NCBI GenBank assembly: GCA_036362985.1
Contig: JAYGXS010000001.1
Location: 77,820,282 to 77,884,281, forward strand
Reading direction: 5' to 3'
Origin: Ligula intestinalis
Taxonomy: Eukaryota > Platyhelminthes > Cestoda > Diphyllobothriidea > Diphyllobothriidae
Length of the DNA: 64,000 bases
This document shows positions 35,052 through 46,279 of the stretch, in pieces; the stretch's first letter is position 1, and each line of letters opens with the position of its first letter. Made by a program: the position numbers and the translations under genes. The notes under the pieces were generated by a model that worked only from the letters and a program-made list of their open reading frames with translations, made no database searches and was not told where the DNA came from.

Positions 35052-38000
35052 GTGAGTTTTAAGTTCAACCTCTTGCTGGAATATTACCCATTAAATTCAC
35101 CCAGGTTTCCTTTTAAATCAGTTGAAAGAACTCAAGAATTTTTATGCGTTATTCCTTCCCACTTATCTGTGTTTTGCTTTTTCAGCTGATAAAAATACTA
35201 GGACTGTCTGGGTATACGCCTGTTTGGTGCTTAGTTGTGGACATCCTGAGTAACACCCTTGCATTTTTGTCAACTCCATATTAACTTTATGCTCAGCTCG
35301 CTAAGTGCATCGTTCTCGAGTCTACCAAATTCAAACATTCTGCATTTGATGTTTTGCGTCCGCCACATCCACCGTCGTTGTCGGACATCAAGTTATGCAA
35401 TGCATTAGTTAAACGTTACACGTCTGTTTTGCTTTCGTTGGCACTCAGTTCGTGACCTGTTATTGTCTGAGCCTTATTGGTCGGTGTCCGCCCAGTGCGT
35501 GACAAAGTCCACTACGGTGACCGGCAATGTTTGTTGTGCTTTGTGCCTTCTATAGAAAACCTGTCGCCGTTTCCAATTACTTTCGTCGAACTCATGCATG
35601 TTGTGCTCAACTATAACAGCAGAATAAAGTGAGAAAATCTAATTGATGTCACCGCTTCACAAACCAACAAACAATATCCATTGTAATACGGGGATGATGG
35701 TAATTTTGGGTTTTATAGGCAGGAAAATATGGTAACTATTGAGTTAATATGCAGGTAAAAATCGAAGATATGCAGAAATTTGTTCGAATACGCTAATTCG
35801 GTTTGCAAAACAGCGCGCAATTCGGAAAACAGTGCGTTGTAGCGAATTGTTAAACCCTCTGAAAGTTAAGCTGTCTACCGAATCGGAAACTCTAAGCCTA
35901 AAGTTTATCGAAAACTAACTCTAACCCCAGATATTGAACAGCAACAAGTGTGAAAACCTAATGCCGACTGCTCGGATTCTGACAGCGCTGCTACATGTCC
36001 GCCTTAATGACATAAGTAGCCAGTTTTATAGTAATTAAAATTTGGTTACACAGATTAGATCGTAATCAGATGAGATAGTAGGCAATGTTCCTCTTTCTTT
36101 CAAAGGTTTCTTGGACAATTTTACTGAAGACTTCCCCCATCGCTTAGTTGGGACAACTGTGTAGGTCGTCCTGTGTTTCGCTCTACTGACTTGTTGGGAG
36201 TGAGCAAGATGACTCACTCGTCGCCGCTGTGGATGCTGTCAGCCTGTCTGTTCTACTAGCCTAATCAGAATTCATTAAGACCTTCTCGAATACATGGTTT
36301 TTCGTGGATTCCGCTTTTTATTATTCACGCCAACTTTATATACTTTACGTCCGAGCCTGCTTACGCAAGCCTTTCCCACTGAAAACAACGGTATTTATTG
36401 AGAAGTCTGTCTGCGGTTATGACGTATGTGCCTACCACAAACGCCTAGTCGGGGCCCCTAAGATCGGACAATTTATGTCCTAAATGCTTCAACCGTTGGT
36501 TGTCTACTAGACGCTTGTGTGACTGCACACCTCTTTTTGCACTTTTGGCCGTTTTTTGCATTTGGCTGCCTGTGGGATACGTCGTTACTTGTATAATCAG
36601 TACCTTCTTGTCGTAGAATTTCCGCCCCCATCACCTGAGATTTCTCATGTTGGCTATTGTCGCAGTTATCTATTGAGCGTCGGCGTCTTTTAACTCTGAA
36701 TTTTATTTATTTTCACGTAAAGACCTCTCTCTTATCCCTCGCCCTAATACGTATATTATGTTAAAAATGTTGTTCGTGGCTGTGTAACAAGGGTTTTCAC
36801 TCACCCCCTCCCGCTTTTCAGGCTGGTTGGGCCTCCGTGCAAAATTCGCACTTGGCTCTACTCAATGATCTGACGGACAGTCCCGGTGAACGTGTTCTAC
36901 TTGCATCGTTTCGCTACTTTTTTAACGTAATGAGCAGTCTTGCGGTCTACTTGATTGCCTTCCTCCTGCTGCGTGAGGCCTCCAGTGTGGATTCCAAAAG
37001 TGGATTATCTGTTAGCAGTGGTCTCTACCGTCATGTTCTTGTCAATCCGCTGGAGCTGAAGGTGTTGCCTGCCGCTACAGGAAATGCCTCCACAGACGGC
37101 CTTGACATCGACTTTGGACCCGCGGATGTAAACATTTTCAGAAACCTTGCTCTCATTCTCCTCGCCATTGGCTCTTTTTTTACGGTGCTCTTCTACCTCG
37201 GTACCCCTAATCCGCATTCCACGACAACTGAACCTCTGTCAATTACACCAGGTATGCCGCTGCCCTTCGTGCGCGTGCGCGCTTAACGTTTTTTTGTCTT
37301 GCTTACATTTATACCGGCCGCCTTCTTTGTTCGCAGAACTTGTTGTAGCATATGAAGTAGTTGAACTTGGCTAGGCAGTCCAGACAGCTAACACACGGTC
37401 CTTAATGTCAAACCCTCCCTGTCAGTCGGCAGAGAGTCCAGTTTTAAAAAAAACAGTAGCCGAACCGTCGAGCTCGTTCCACATCAGAGTGTTTTTATTC
37501 TTTACTTCTCATTGTCTATCATAAAATTGTTCTAATTGGCAGACTTACAGTCCATGGCAAGTGTATTTATGCGATGTGCATTTGCGACCGGAACCATTCT
37601 TCTGAGTCATGATTTTGATTTTTGGCCAAGCTGACGCTCTCTCTCTCTCGCCTTATTTGGCATAATCAGGATCCCAGAGAAGACACAATGCTTGCTGCCA
37701 TTTTGATTGAGGCCGATGTGTGCAGTCAACTTTCAAGCGCCATACTTATTATACTTGACGCCACCTCGAACATTCGACGCGTATCTCAACAGGACCCTGT
37801 CCTTTATAAAGTCATCATTTATGTGCAAATGCGTTAGCTATCTTCACCAGCTTTTCCTGAGCCACACATCGTAATCTATGATCGACTCCTGCATCCTGTG
37901 TATGTGGGCCGCCTGCTGATTCCATCTTAAGTTCGACATTTTGTGCTTTTTCTTACTTCATTCTGCTCGTCCTGGTGCCAGTCTAGTGAAGCCCATCGTT

Positions 38001-41000
38001 AGCAATCTGGTTTACTTGCTGCATGTTGACACTGTTATCGACGACCTGAGTCAATCTGGTCTCCTACGATGAGCTCTTCCAGCCTCCGCCGCCTCCAGTC
38101 AGCCCAAAACGCTGCCCTCCGCACGATCACGGGTTGCTATAAAATGTCGCCTATAGATCATCTTCATGCGGAGGCTTCTGTTCTACCGGTCGCCCATCAC
38201 AACACTCTCCTTAGCCAGCAGTTCTGGTGGAGTTGTTCGCAACCCGGCCATCCCAATCATCACCGTTGCACCGCTCCCGAGCCCTGCCGCAACGTCCGGC
38301 CGTCTATTCGAGCACTCCACAAGGAAGCTGTTGCCTCGTCTCTCGCTGATCTACCTGTTGATAGCTCTGCCACCAAGACAGGCTTCCAGCGTCACCACCA
38401 GAGATTCGTTGTCGAGGAGAAACGAGGTTACCGTCCCCTAGTCCTTTTGGGTGGCTATCCACCTCCAATTGCGGCCTCGGAACGACATCTCCCGAGGGTC
38501 ACTCGCTGTACCCTGGCGCAGCTACGCAGTGGCTACTGCATGCTCCTTCGCCAGTACCAGCACCGGCTCGACCCATCCATACCCGACTGCGGCGTCTCGC
38601 CGCATGACTGCCGTCATGTGTTCGCCTGCAGTTCTCGGCCAGGCACCCACCTCACTCCCGCGGACCTGTGGCTCAAGCCGGTCGAGGTCGCGGCTTTTCT
38701 CCGTATCCCAACTACTCCCAGTTTGGATTCCGGCGGGGATTCCTGATCCAACTATGGGCTACGACACACACACACACCTGAGTCGATGCTGTTATCGTTG
38801 TTGGCAAGCTGCTGCGATGTCCCCTCGTCAGCCGCCAATATCTTGGCAACCACAAGAGAAGCCCTGCTTGCCTGTGTATATAGATTTCATTAACCCACCT
38901 GACTGAGTCTCACGTTTGATCTGGGTGAAAGCCTGCTGAACCCGGTGACAGCATTTGCCACCATCGCCCATATGTGACGTATCTTCAACTAAAAGGGTTC
39001 ATCGGTAGTCCTGGTTTCTACTAACGCCTCCCAATTTACTTCTTCAACATTTGGGTTCTATCATCAACACTGCCCCCAGCACATTCGCTTTTCGTGCTAC
39101 CTCCCTTAGTATAACGGTTAGGCCACGCGTTTAGTTGACAAATTCAAGACAGCTCACTTTAATGCGCGTGGAGAGAATGCCCTGGGAAGGCAATCCAAAC
39201 GCTCTTGTTTGCTTACAGAAATGCTCCCCGTTCGCTTTTCTCCTACCGAAGCGTTTCTGGGCTGCAATCTGCGTACAGCCCTACAACTGTTCCTAATGGT
39301 GTTCAGTCTGCGCAGTCAGTTTGCGTTTTGTCTTATGTAGGTTCGGTAACAGACCCCTGACTGCTTATTTCTTCAACGAGAATTACCTGGTTAATTTCAG
39401 CCGTTTTGGTTCTGTCAGACGCTTCCTGAAAATAGCGACAACATGACCAACCGCTCGCATCTGTTTTGGCTGATAACATGACGTTTTATGTACCTATATC
39501 TTATCACTTACCATTTGGACTTTTGTTAGGTCTTAGAGGTGTGTCTATATGCTATAGAAGGAACATTTTCGCCTGTATAAAAATAACCGTTCCTATTCCC
39601 ATTGGTTCTCCCTCCTCTTTGCATATATGGCAGAGATGTTAACGATGTCAACTTGCAACTTTAGAATTCCTTTCCATTTGCTAGATTCGAATCCCTCGGC
39701 TAATGAGAACTCACCCGCGTGTCTCTCTGAATGTACAGAGACAGAGCCGCTCCTGGCACTACCCGCCGAGCATGTTATTCGAAAGCCATTGGACTGGTTC
39801 AAGGTTCCAGAATTCTGGCTTCTCTGTCCCATCTACATGCTCGTTCGCCTTATTATTAACATATCTCAGGTTCGAACGCATTTTTATCCTTCGTTAGCCC
39901 ATTTACAAACGTGCAATGAGCCTCGCCTTCATTTCCTCATTTCTGTGATGAATTCATGTTAACTGAAAGAGGACCATAGCTGCCTCCAATGATATGTAAA
40001 AATGCATTTTATAGCTAACACTGCTTTGCTGGTGTTATAGTCTAGGGTTATTTTTCGTCCGTTAACCTAGCAATCTAGTTAACCCTCTGTTTTTCTCGTT
40101 CTAGTCTCCTCGAAAATATGCATTTCGTGGAAACTTTATTTAGGAGATAGTCCTTTGCTTGTCAGGGTGGGCACATCTCGCGTGTTTAAATAATAGGCAC
40201 GGTGACATTTCAGCTTAAACCTAATGGTGTAAGGGCCATAGAAAGTTACAGGTCGCTTAATATTTAATGGACTTTTCTGGAAGTTTTTAGTGTTGGCATA
40301 TGTGCTCGCGAGGCAGATAAATTCATTAGCCAGTCTGACATCGTGTTGGCAATGGAAATGACAAAAGTGATCCCATATGCCGGTATCCAAGTTTTCTGTG
40401 CGACAGACGTCGTTCAGCCTTCGCTAACTTTAAGAAACCTGATGTGTTTTTAGCTGTCGAGTTACCTTAAAATTTGCGGTATTTAAGACTTTTGGCCGGT
40501 GAGATAACTTAGTCCTCAAGCCCAGAATCCAGGTTGGAAAGGCTGGTTCCCGTTTTGTTCTAATTACAGGTTTCACCGATATGCTGTTCGAGTGGTTGGA
40601 ATTTGATGACTGCCTCTTCCGCTAAGTCCTGGAGCTCACTTTATAACCTTTGCAGGCAGTCGCATAGCGGCTTGTGGGTTATTTGATAATAATTTGGAAT
40701 CGACGAAGACAAGGTAGACTGGGATGATTACTTAGAGCTTATTAGCTGTCGTCAACGGTCACCCTCAGTCCCAGCTGTGGATTACCTGAGATTCGACCAC
40801 ACAACATTTTGGCCATCGAGTGTAACCCTTCAATTGAGCCGGCTGATGGCAGCTAATAAGCCAGAAATAGCCATTCCTGTCTCCCTTGTCTTCGTCGGTT
40901 CCACCTTATTATGATGAGGAGTTTTAAGTTAGTTACAGTGGTCATGCCCCTCTCCAGTCATCCACTTGTTCGTCTTTAAGTGGTCATTTATTGAATTACG

Positions 41001-43832
41001 TCAGCTTAACAAATTCCTCTCGATTTCTTTTGTAATTGACTTCATAGGTCTACATCACGCTCTACCTTCTGTCCTCCTTGGGTTTGCCCAAACCTTCAAT
41101 TGCGCTTGTACCTCTGACGATCTATCTTACCAGCGCCTTTACCTCTCTGGTCCAAAAACCATTCCACGATCGACTCAGCCGAGAGGTATGATCTACTAAC
41201 CTTTTTAACTTGGATTGGCACATGTCTGTTATTTAATCTTCGAATAGGGTTTTTGCCGTTAAATAGGGCAAAAACTTTAATGTATTCGTGAAAAAGCATT
41301 AAGTTTCTAAAATTATGACGACACGACAGCTCGACTATATCCACCCTGTGTCCCATAGAGTGGACGGGGCAGAGATGATGGCTTGCATATGAATTAATGA
41401 TATACTGCTAATAGACTTGTGGGGCATTTGTTGCATTCTCTACCACCTGACCCAGTATCAAGACAAAGTTAAAAAGACCCCCGAGGTGAGGTCGAGCGCA
41501 GGTGGCTCGCGCGGCGTGAATCTGTGCCCATGTATGTCACCACATCTGGCAACAGTAGTTTAAGCAATGCACCTCATATACCCCTAGTCCCAGAATTTTG
41601 TCTAACGGAAACGGTGGTTATAGGGGTTTTGTGGGTGAGGTAATAGGATAGGCAATGGGATCTACTTTAATAGCTGCTATATGCATTTTATTTAATTTTA
41701 TTTAGAGATGTTGTTGATTTATGTCTGTGGCTTTCCCTAATCTGTATTATCGTTTAAAGTATTGCGGAAAAAAACCGATTATCCGAATGCAGATTTTCTA
41801 CAAAATTAGAAATAGTGGTTAGGAGGTCGTCTACTTCAACTTACCTGAGGCCAAACTTACCGTTCAGGAGTTAGATTATTATAGTCCGTGGCGCGAAGCT
41901 TCGCGATCACCTTCAATTAACATGCGGAAGAACTTTCTCCCAGCGGCCGCGGGAAAAAATCTAACTACATTTTTCCACATTACACTTCTACGAATCTCCT
42001 TTACTGCCTATTCTATTCCCCCATCCCCAGAACCCCTATAACCACCTTTTTCGTAGGCTAAAATGCTGAAACTAAGTGTGTATGAGGTGCACTACTTAAA
42101 CTACCGTTGCCTTACACCTCCCCCCATGTGGGGAATTTTCTATGCGTGTAGATGTCCGCATACGCCTACCGTGCCTGGATCTGCTTCCCTTCCTCGCATG
42201 TCGGTCCAGCGTATATATCCCATAACGCGTTATAGGGTATAAGCCTAACTTGTATTGACTGTAGAAGGTCCCTCTTAAAAATATGGTCAATAGTCGGTTT
42301 GTCCCCCAGACCCCATGGACATTTAGCAGGCTTAATGACGGCATGGTATGTATTCGTACTTTTAACATCTCGTAGTCTACCTCCACACCCTGGGGTGATC
42401 ATGGTCCCTTTTTCGAACTCCGGATAGCAATTTAGAGCATTACGTGACTTTTTTCCATAATTTTTCTCTGAGAAATTTTTGAGTCTTCATTCTCCATGTT
42501 TAAGTCTTCGTGTCATCTTGTTTTATTGGAATTCTTTTTTACATACCAGCAACCCTTTGTGTCGTTTTTTTCTTACCTACGCTATAAGTCGTGTCCTGTA
42601 ATTTAGGCATGTAGGTACAGTTTCCCAGATCTTTGTTAGTAGTCAGTGTGCGTCTTGGTACGGTTAAGGCAGTGTGTCCACTTATTACCATGATAACTAG
42701 GGTATTAGAATCCACACACCAATGATCCCGGCTACGGACGAATCCTATTGAAGTGCAGTTTACTCACCTATCTCAGCTGCAGGACGGACCTTCTTGGCGT
42801 GGAGTGGGGTGCGGTTTTCTAATAACGGCGGAAAAGTTAGAATTCGCTTTCAAAATGTCACTCTTCTTCTGTGGAGACACTTCTAGTTATCTGATGGATC
42901 TTCGACGTGTATTTTTTGAGATGTTGGTATCATTGAATCCATCTGTCGCGCTTTCTCTTCAGCTTAAAAAAACATTTTTATAGGGTACAGCAGTTTCAAT
43001 CAGTTAACTTAGGCTCTTTATAGATAGCACAATACGCCTCTGCAAGATGATACATGCTCCTTCAGTATCTGTTTATTGGGGAAACGTTAAGCGAACGCCT
43101 TTGAACTCCCTATTGGTAACAAGGTGTTAGGAAATAAATGGATAGAAAGACAAATTTAAAAAGCATATCAATTACATGCTCCGGGAAGCCACTACAGTTG
43201 TTAAGTAATCGAAATAGTTCAAAAAATATGACTACTCCCTAATAAATTGTAGTATAACGGGCTGTTATGGTTTTCATATGGTTTGTATGTGAGTGTGTGC
43301 TTGATGCATGTCCAGTCTTCTCTTAACTTAATTAACACGCTCACTTTGTCTCATACTCTTCTTTTAGTTCGCCCTTTTCATCGGACTCGCCTTCGTCATT
43401 ACATTTTGCCTTCTCATTCTCTTTCCTGGATCCCCTGTGCAACTCTGGCGTATTTACCTGGCGGCTGGTATTCTGGGTGTGGGCTGCACAATTCTTCTGG
43501 TGACCAGTCTGGCCATGGTTGGTGACCTGATTCACAACAATCAGTCAACAGGTGCCTTCGTGTACGGTGTCATGTCCTTTGCTGACAAAATGGCCAATGG
43601 CATTGTCGTGCAAGTAATACAAATCCTGCAGCCCTGTAAAGACTGCCAGGCCGGTAGCAACTCCTACTATATGTACATTGAATCCTATGGGGTCTTGGGC
43701 TTTGTGCTATTGGCCGTCCTTCTAATCTTTGCGCGTCTTGCGATGAAGAATATTCCTCGGCTACTGCTGCGTCGGCGCGATCGCTTGAACAACACCAGGC
43801 GGCCTCCTAACTACAGCACTGTCACGATTTGA
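34647..43832 (+). CDS. MFSD12: MFSD12-like major facilitator (five exons)
   Basis: Five exons, 34647-35051, 36822-37251, 39685-39869, 41048-41185 and 43368-43832, total 1623 nt in frame: 540 codons plus TGA, somewhat longer than vertebrate MFSD12. Introns are GT...AG with matching phases (0, 1, 0, 0). The order of family blocks is complete: SVGHILNDLCAATWFTY (helix 1), LIGQIVDALATPLVGLASDR, YYAPFVILFQ/AGWASVQNSH across intron 1, RKPLDWFKVPEFWLL, LVRLIINISQ/VYITLYLL across intron 3, then GILGVGCTILLVTSLAM and TGAFVYGVMSFADKMANG near the C-terminus. MFSD12 in mammals is a lysosomal/melanosomal membrane protein needed for cysteine import; the same role here is inference. A short extra loop follows LASDRSVRRMG. 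Introns hold transposon pieces but no exon is damaged. The start gives a short N-terminus; upstream in-frame sequence was not needed. Confidence 0.92.
36822..37251 (+). CDS. MFSD12: MFSD12 exon 2
   Basis: The acceptor is cccgcttttcag/GCTGG and the donor CAG/gtatgc. It encodes AGWASVQNSHLALLNDL through ILLAIGSFFTVLFYLGT and ends in phase 1. The long loop between helices (SKSGLSVSSGLYRH...) is poorly conserved. Confidence 0.9.
37985..38755 (+). mobile_element. non-LTR retrotransposon C-terminus in MFSD12 intron 2
   Basis: An open frame of 225 codons (38069-38746): SSLRRLQSAQNAALRTITGC then MSPIDHLHAEASVLPV, matching the region after reverse transcriptase in jockey/R1-like LINEs, and a terminal zinc-knuckle-like CGVSPHDCRHVFAC followed by LTPADLWLKPVEVAAFL. 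It is free of stops over the whole fragment, so it is fairly young. It is followed by a (CA)n run (38764-38777). Sense to MFSD12. Confidence 0.8.
39685..39869 (+). CDS. MFSD12: MFSD12 exon 3
   Basis: Acceptor tttgctag/AT completes a GAT codon with the phase-1 G of exon 2. The upstream alternative acceptor (actttag at 39660-39664) would run into a stop. It encodes an acidic loop (NENSPACLSECTETEPLLAL) and helix 7 (FWLLCPIYMLVRLIINISQ). Donor CAG/gttcga is weak but keeps the frame. Confidence 0.88.
40738..40910. repeat. SINE-like/fold-back remnant in MFSD12 intron 3
   Basis: agcttattagctgtcgtcaa at 40737 pairs with ctgatggcagctaataagcc near 40843. Just inside and beyond are a B-box-like gagattcgacc and the module agccattcctgtctccc, tcttcgtcgg, shared with the SINE remnant at 12.17 kb. 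Confidence 0.45.
41048..41185 (+). CDS. MFSD12: MFSD12 exon 4
   Basis: 46 codons, acceptor ttcatag/GTC, donor GAG/gtatga, phase 0 at both ends. The translation VYITLYLLSSLGLPKPSIAL then LTSAFTSLVQKPFHDRLSRE aligns with helices 8 of the MFSD12 family. Confidence 0.88.
41548..42111. mobile_element. 564-bp terminal-inverted-repeat element in MFSD12 intron 4
   Basis: The left end reads ggcaacagtagtttaagcaa then tgcacctcata, and ggtggttataggggttttg. The right end, on the other strand, reads ggcaacggtagtttaagtag then tgcacctcata, and ggtggttataggggttctg. The inverted repeats are about 110 bp each. There is no coding frame inside and no clear target duplication, so it is a MITE or fold-back element of unknown superfamily. 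Confidence 0.8.
43065..43150 (-). repeat. LINE 3'-end module in MFSD12 intron 4
   Basis: Sense is the - strand: gggagttcaaaggcg, a hairpin at 43089-43100 (aggcg-tt-cgctt), ccccaataaac with AATAAA at 43072-43077. Same module as at 18.1, 21.1, 47.3 and 55.5 kb. Confidence 0.55.
43368..43832 (+). CDS. MFSD12: MFSD12 exon 5
   Basis: Acceptor cttcttttag/TTC, phase 0. It encodes the last four helices (FALFIGLAFVITFCLLILF; YLAAGILGVGCTILLVTSLA; SFADKMANGIVVQVIQIL; YGVLGFVLLAVLLIFARLAM) and a basic tail (RRRDRLNNTRRPPNYSTVTI), stop TGA at 43830-43832. Confidence 0.9.
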   Translation, partial: FALFIGLAFVITFCLLILFPGSPVQLWRIYLAAGILGVGCTILLVTSLAMVGDLIHNNQSTGAFVYGVMSFADKMANGIVVQVIQILQPCKDCQAGSNSYYMYIESYGVLGFVLLAVLLIFARLAMKNIPRLLLRRRDRLNNTRRPPNYSTVTI

Positions 43833-44510
43833 GCTGTGCTACCTATTTTGTATATCGATCGTTTGCATAATTGCACCTTTTTTTCACTCTCCGTCGGTTG
43901 CTTAAGTTTAATGTAACTTTTTTCTAATTTCTGATGCAATCATGGAAAATATTTTTCATCTTTAATTTCTTTACGCTCTTCCGTTTTCAAAATCATAATT
44001 TGGACTCATATTTTTTGCATGACTACCTCATTTTCTTTCTTTGAAGTAAATATTTGAATATTTTGATTAATTTCCTGCTTTCTCGTTTGCACAAACTCTA
44101 AATTTTCTGCCTGGGGATTCAACGGGTCAGAGATGAGCTTGTTACTCCTTCTGCAATACGTGTTCGTCAAACAATTCTAGGAGTTCGTCTTTTGACTATT
44201 TGAGCCTGCAGGCTACCGGTTACATGTGCTCCAGGTCCACCCAGTTTGTTTACTGCATTAGACGTGTACAATCGAATGCTAATCTGTGTACCTGCATTTA
44301 TTAGTTTGTCTACGGTTGAGATTATTCTGTCCGCTATCTTCTCTTAAAACGGCAGTTCAGGGGGTGCCTGTCTCGTGGAATTCGTTTAACAAAAGTTGGT
44401 CGCAGGTTTTTTTTTTGACTCACTACTTACTGCATAGTCTGGTTCAACCGTGCGGTTGGGCGGAAGGTTGGGCGAATTTGAATAATTAAGTAGGCCCAGC
44501 TGTTAAAAAA
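43833..44510. other. 3' flank of MFSD12
   Basis: AT-rich with T-rich runs. The polyadenylation site of MFSD12 should be here, but no clear AATAAA hexamer was found close to the stop. Confidence 0.35.
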
Positions 44511-44511
44511 C

Positions 44512-44590
44512 GCGTACCTCGATGGGGTTCGAATCCACCAGCAGAGAAGGCTTTACTGCAGCCAACGCTCTACCAATTGAACTACAGTTG
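44512..44590 (-). repeat. tRNA-like SINE, copy 1 of an inverted pair
   Basis: The - strand carries an A-box-like TAGTTCAATTGGTAGAGCG and, 30 nt later, a B-box-like GGATTCGAACC. The anticodon arm is irregular (no U33 in the expected place), so it is a tRNA-derived repeat rather than a tRNA gene. The middle gttggctgcagtaaagcctt is shared with copy 2. Confidence 0.6.
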
Positions 44591-44607
44591 AGTCTTCGTA
44601 GCGTAAT

Positions 44608-44690
44608 TAATTGAGCGTTGACTGTACTAAAGCCTTTCCTGCTGGTGTGATTTCCAATCCCAACGAAGCCACAAGTCTCCCACAGTTTGG
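44608..44690 (+). repeat. tRNA-like SINE, copy 2 of an inverted pair
   Basis: On the + strand attgagcgttgactgtacta then aagcctttcctgctggtgtg mirrors copy 1 on the other strand; the B-box is degraded (gatttccaatccc). The pair forms a head-to-head palindrome with a spacer of about 20 nt. Confidence 0.6.
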
Positions 44691-44879
44691 TCGATTGAAT
44701 TTTGTTCTAATTGGACCATCGATTAGTGTTCATGGGCCAACTGCCTGGTTTAATCGTTCTGGCAGTAGACAAACTTTCGCCTAAGCCGAGCTTATCAACT
44801 GCCTTCAATTAACAGAACTGTCAAATTACCATGCTTATATTGAAGAATGAAAGGGAATGTTCGCATTCCAGGTGTTTCT

Positions 44880-46095
44880 ATTAGTAAAGAAGACACCGTC
44901 GAGCACTGGGACGAATTGTATTTTGGCCTGAGCTTTCGGGCTCCTGCAGGAGTCCATCGTCAGAGGTGTAAAAACAGCAACAAATGGGGTCGCTACTTTG
45001 GGCGTGTATGTAATAACTAACTAACTAAAATTTTGAATTGTGTTTGTGTCGCTGACTCGCCACTGTGGGCTGTGCTAGCCTGTGCCAGTAGGCAAGACCG
45101 AAAAGTTGTGTGGAAATATTTACAGAAATAGAATCGTCAACAAAAACTAGCAAGTTATAGGTGGGGCAATTAAAAACCATAGGAGAGGGGAAGGAGCATG
45201 AGAGGAAAGGGATTGTGTAGGCTTGGGCGCCAAATGGCCACGTCAGCATCGAAAGTGGGGTGTGTATGGAGGATGTTGGACCAATTAATTACGTTGAGTG
45301 TCTGGATGTGATCGTTTGTAATACCGTAAAGCCCTGTACGCCGGCGCCAATTCGACACATCTGTTGACAGAATTCTCATCCGTGGACCAGACTTCGATAA
45401 ATTCTCTGCTCCCGCGTGGGCGAGTACCTTGATGGCAGCGAAGTTGAACTCATGGCCTGTTTCGTAGATGTGAGCTGTAACTTGTGATGATTCGTCGCAC
45501 AGCCTGCTTGTGTTCACTTATACGCGATCCGAGCATGCGTTCAGTTTGACCTGTATAATTACAGGGACAGTTTAGGCATGGAATGCGATATACTACTCCA
45601 GATTGTTCATTCTGCGTAAGCCGGTCTTTTATTTTCATCACTCTGCTGCGCATTGTAGCTTTGGGTCTGTGGGCAATTCCAACACCTAGTCCCGCAGCGA
45701 TGCGCTCAGTCACTTCTGAGATGTTTCTTATGTACGGCAGAGCGTGCCATATCCTAGGTGGTTCTTCTGTTTGGGTCCTCCGGGATCGAATGCGTGGGCA
45801 TCGGTTTTTAAATGCTTTTGGATAGCCGTTCCGCATGAATTAGTCACGGACATATCTGACCTCGCATGCCTTTTCCTCTGGTTTACTGCAGTGAGTCTGA
45901 ATCCGTTTGAAGAGTGTTTTTCCACAGCTCCGTTTTTGAGCAACTGGATGGCTACTGTGAAAACAGAGGAGTTTTGTGTTCGTCGCCTTCCTGTAAATTG
46001 TCCTCTCGATTTCACCGTTGGGTGCTCTCTTGACGAAGACATCAAGGTAAGACAGCTGCTGCTCGATTGACTATTTGAATTTCGTCTCTTGGACG
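44880..46095 (-). mobile_element. Penelope-like element 5
   Basis: From about 46070 downward on the - strand: QQLSYLDVFVKRAPNG, TIYRKATNTKLLCFHSSHP and SCGKTLFKRIQTHC (end of reverse transcriptase), then NGYPKAFKNRCPR, ISEVTERIAAGLGVGIAHRP, and the endonuclease GVVYRIPCLNCPCNYTGQTE with GIY-YIG-type spacing (45590-45530), then ETGHEFNFAAIKVLAHAG (45470-45410). Frames shift at least at 45.85, 45.48 and 45.3 kb. A well-formed hammerhead core closes the 3' end (44926-44967). The 5' part is missing, and a LINE fragment lies just upstream. Confidence 0.88.
44926..44967 (-). ncRNA. hammerhead ribozyme candidate, Penelope 5
   Basis: On the - strand: CCT, CTGACGA (44957-44963), stem II GGACTCC-TGCA-GGAGCCC (one mismatch), GAAA (44934-44937), GCTC (44930-44933), AGG. 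Stem I pairs CCT with AGG. Stem III AGCT is self-complementary and is followed by C, giving the UH cleavage context in a dimer. All conserved core positions fit the type I hammerhead pattern known from Penelope-like elements. Confidence 0.7.
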
Positions 46096-46279
46096 TCTGT
46101 TAAATCGGAATGGGTGGTGGTCGAGGATGGGAAGTCGCTAGGCTCCGGATCTGGTTTGCTCCTGATATGCACAACCCACTGTGGAATGCGTATGAACTGC
46201 GAGGACACTATGACCGTGGACAATGTACAGATTTTGAACATCGCCTGCTCGCATCCTCTTTCTTAGGAGATCCGCCTAG

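Noticed and set aside
34647..35189. MFSD12 exon 1 extended to the end of the open frame at 35189
   Set aside because: The codons after ...VILFQ (VSFKFNLLLEYYPL...) do not continue the family pattern, a consensus donor gtgagt follows CAG at 35051, and exon 2 resumes the family sequence exactly.
44512..44590. Functional tRNA gene on the - strand
   Set aside because: A and B boxes are present, but the anticodon arm does not fold with U33 in place and the acceptor stem does not close; a degraded inverted copy lies next to it. Called a SINE instead.
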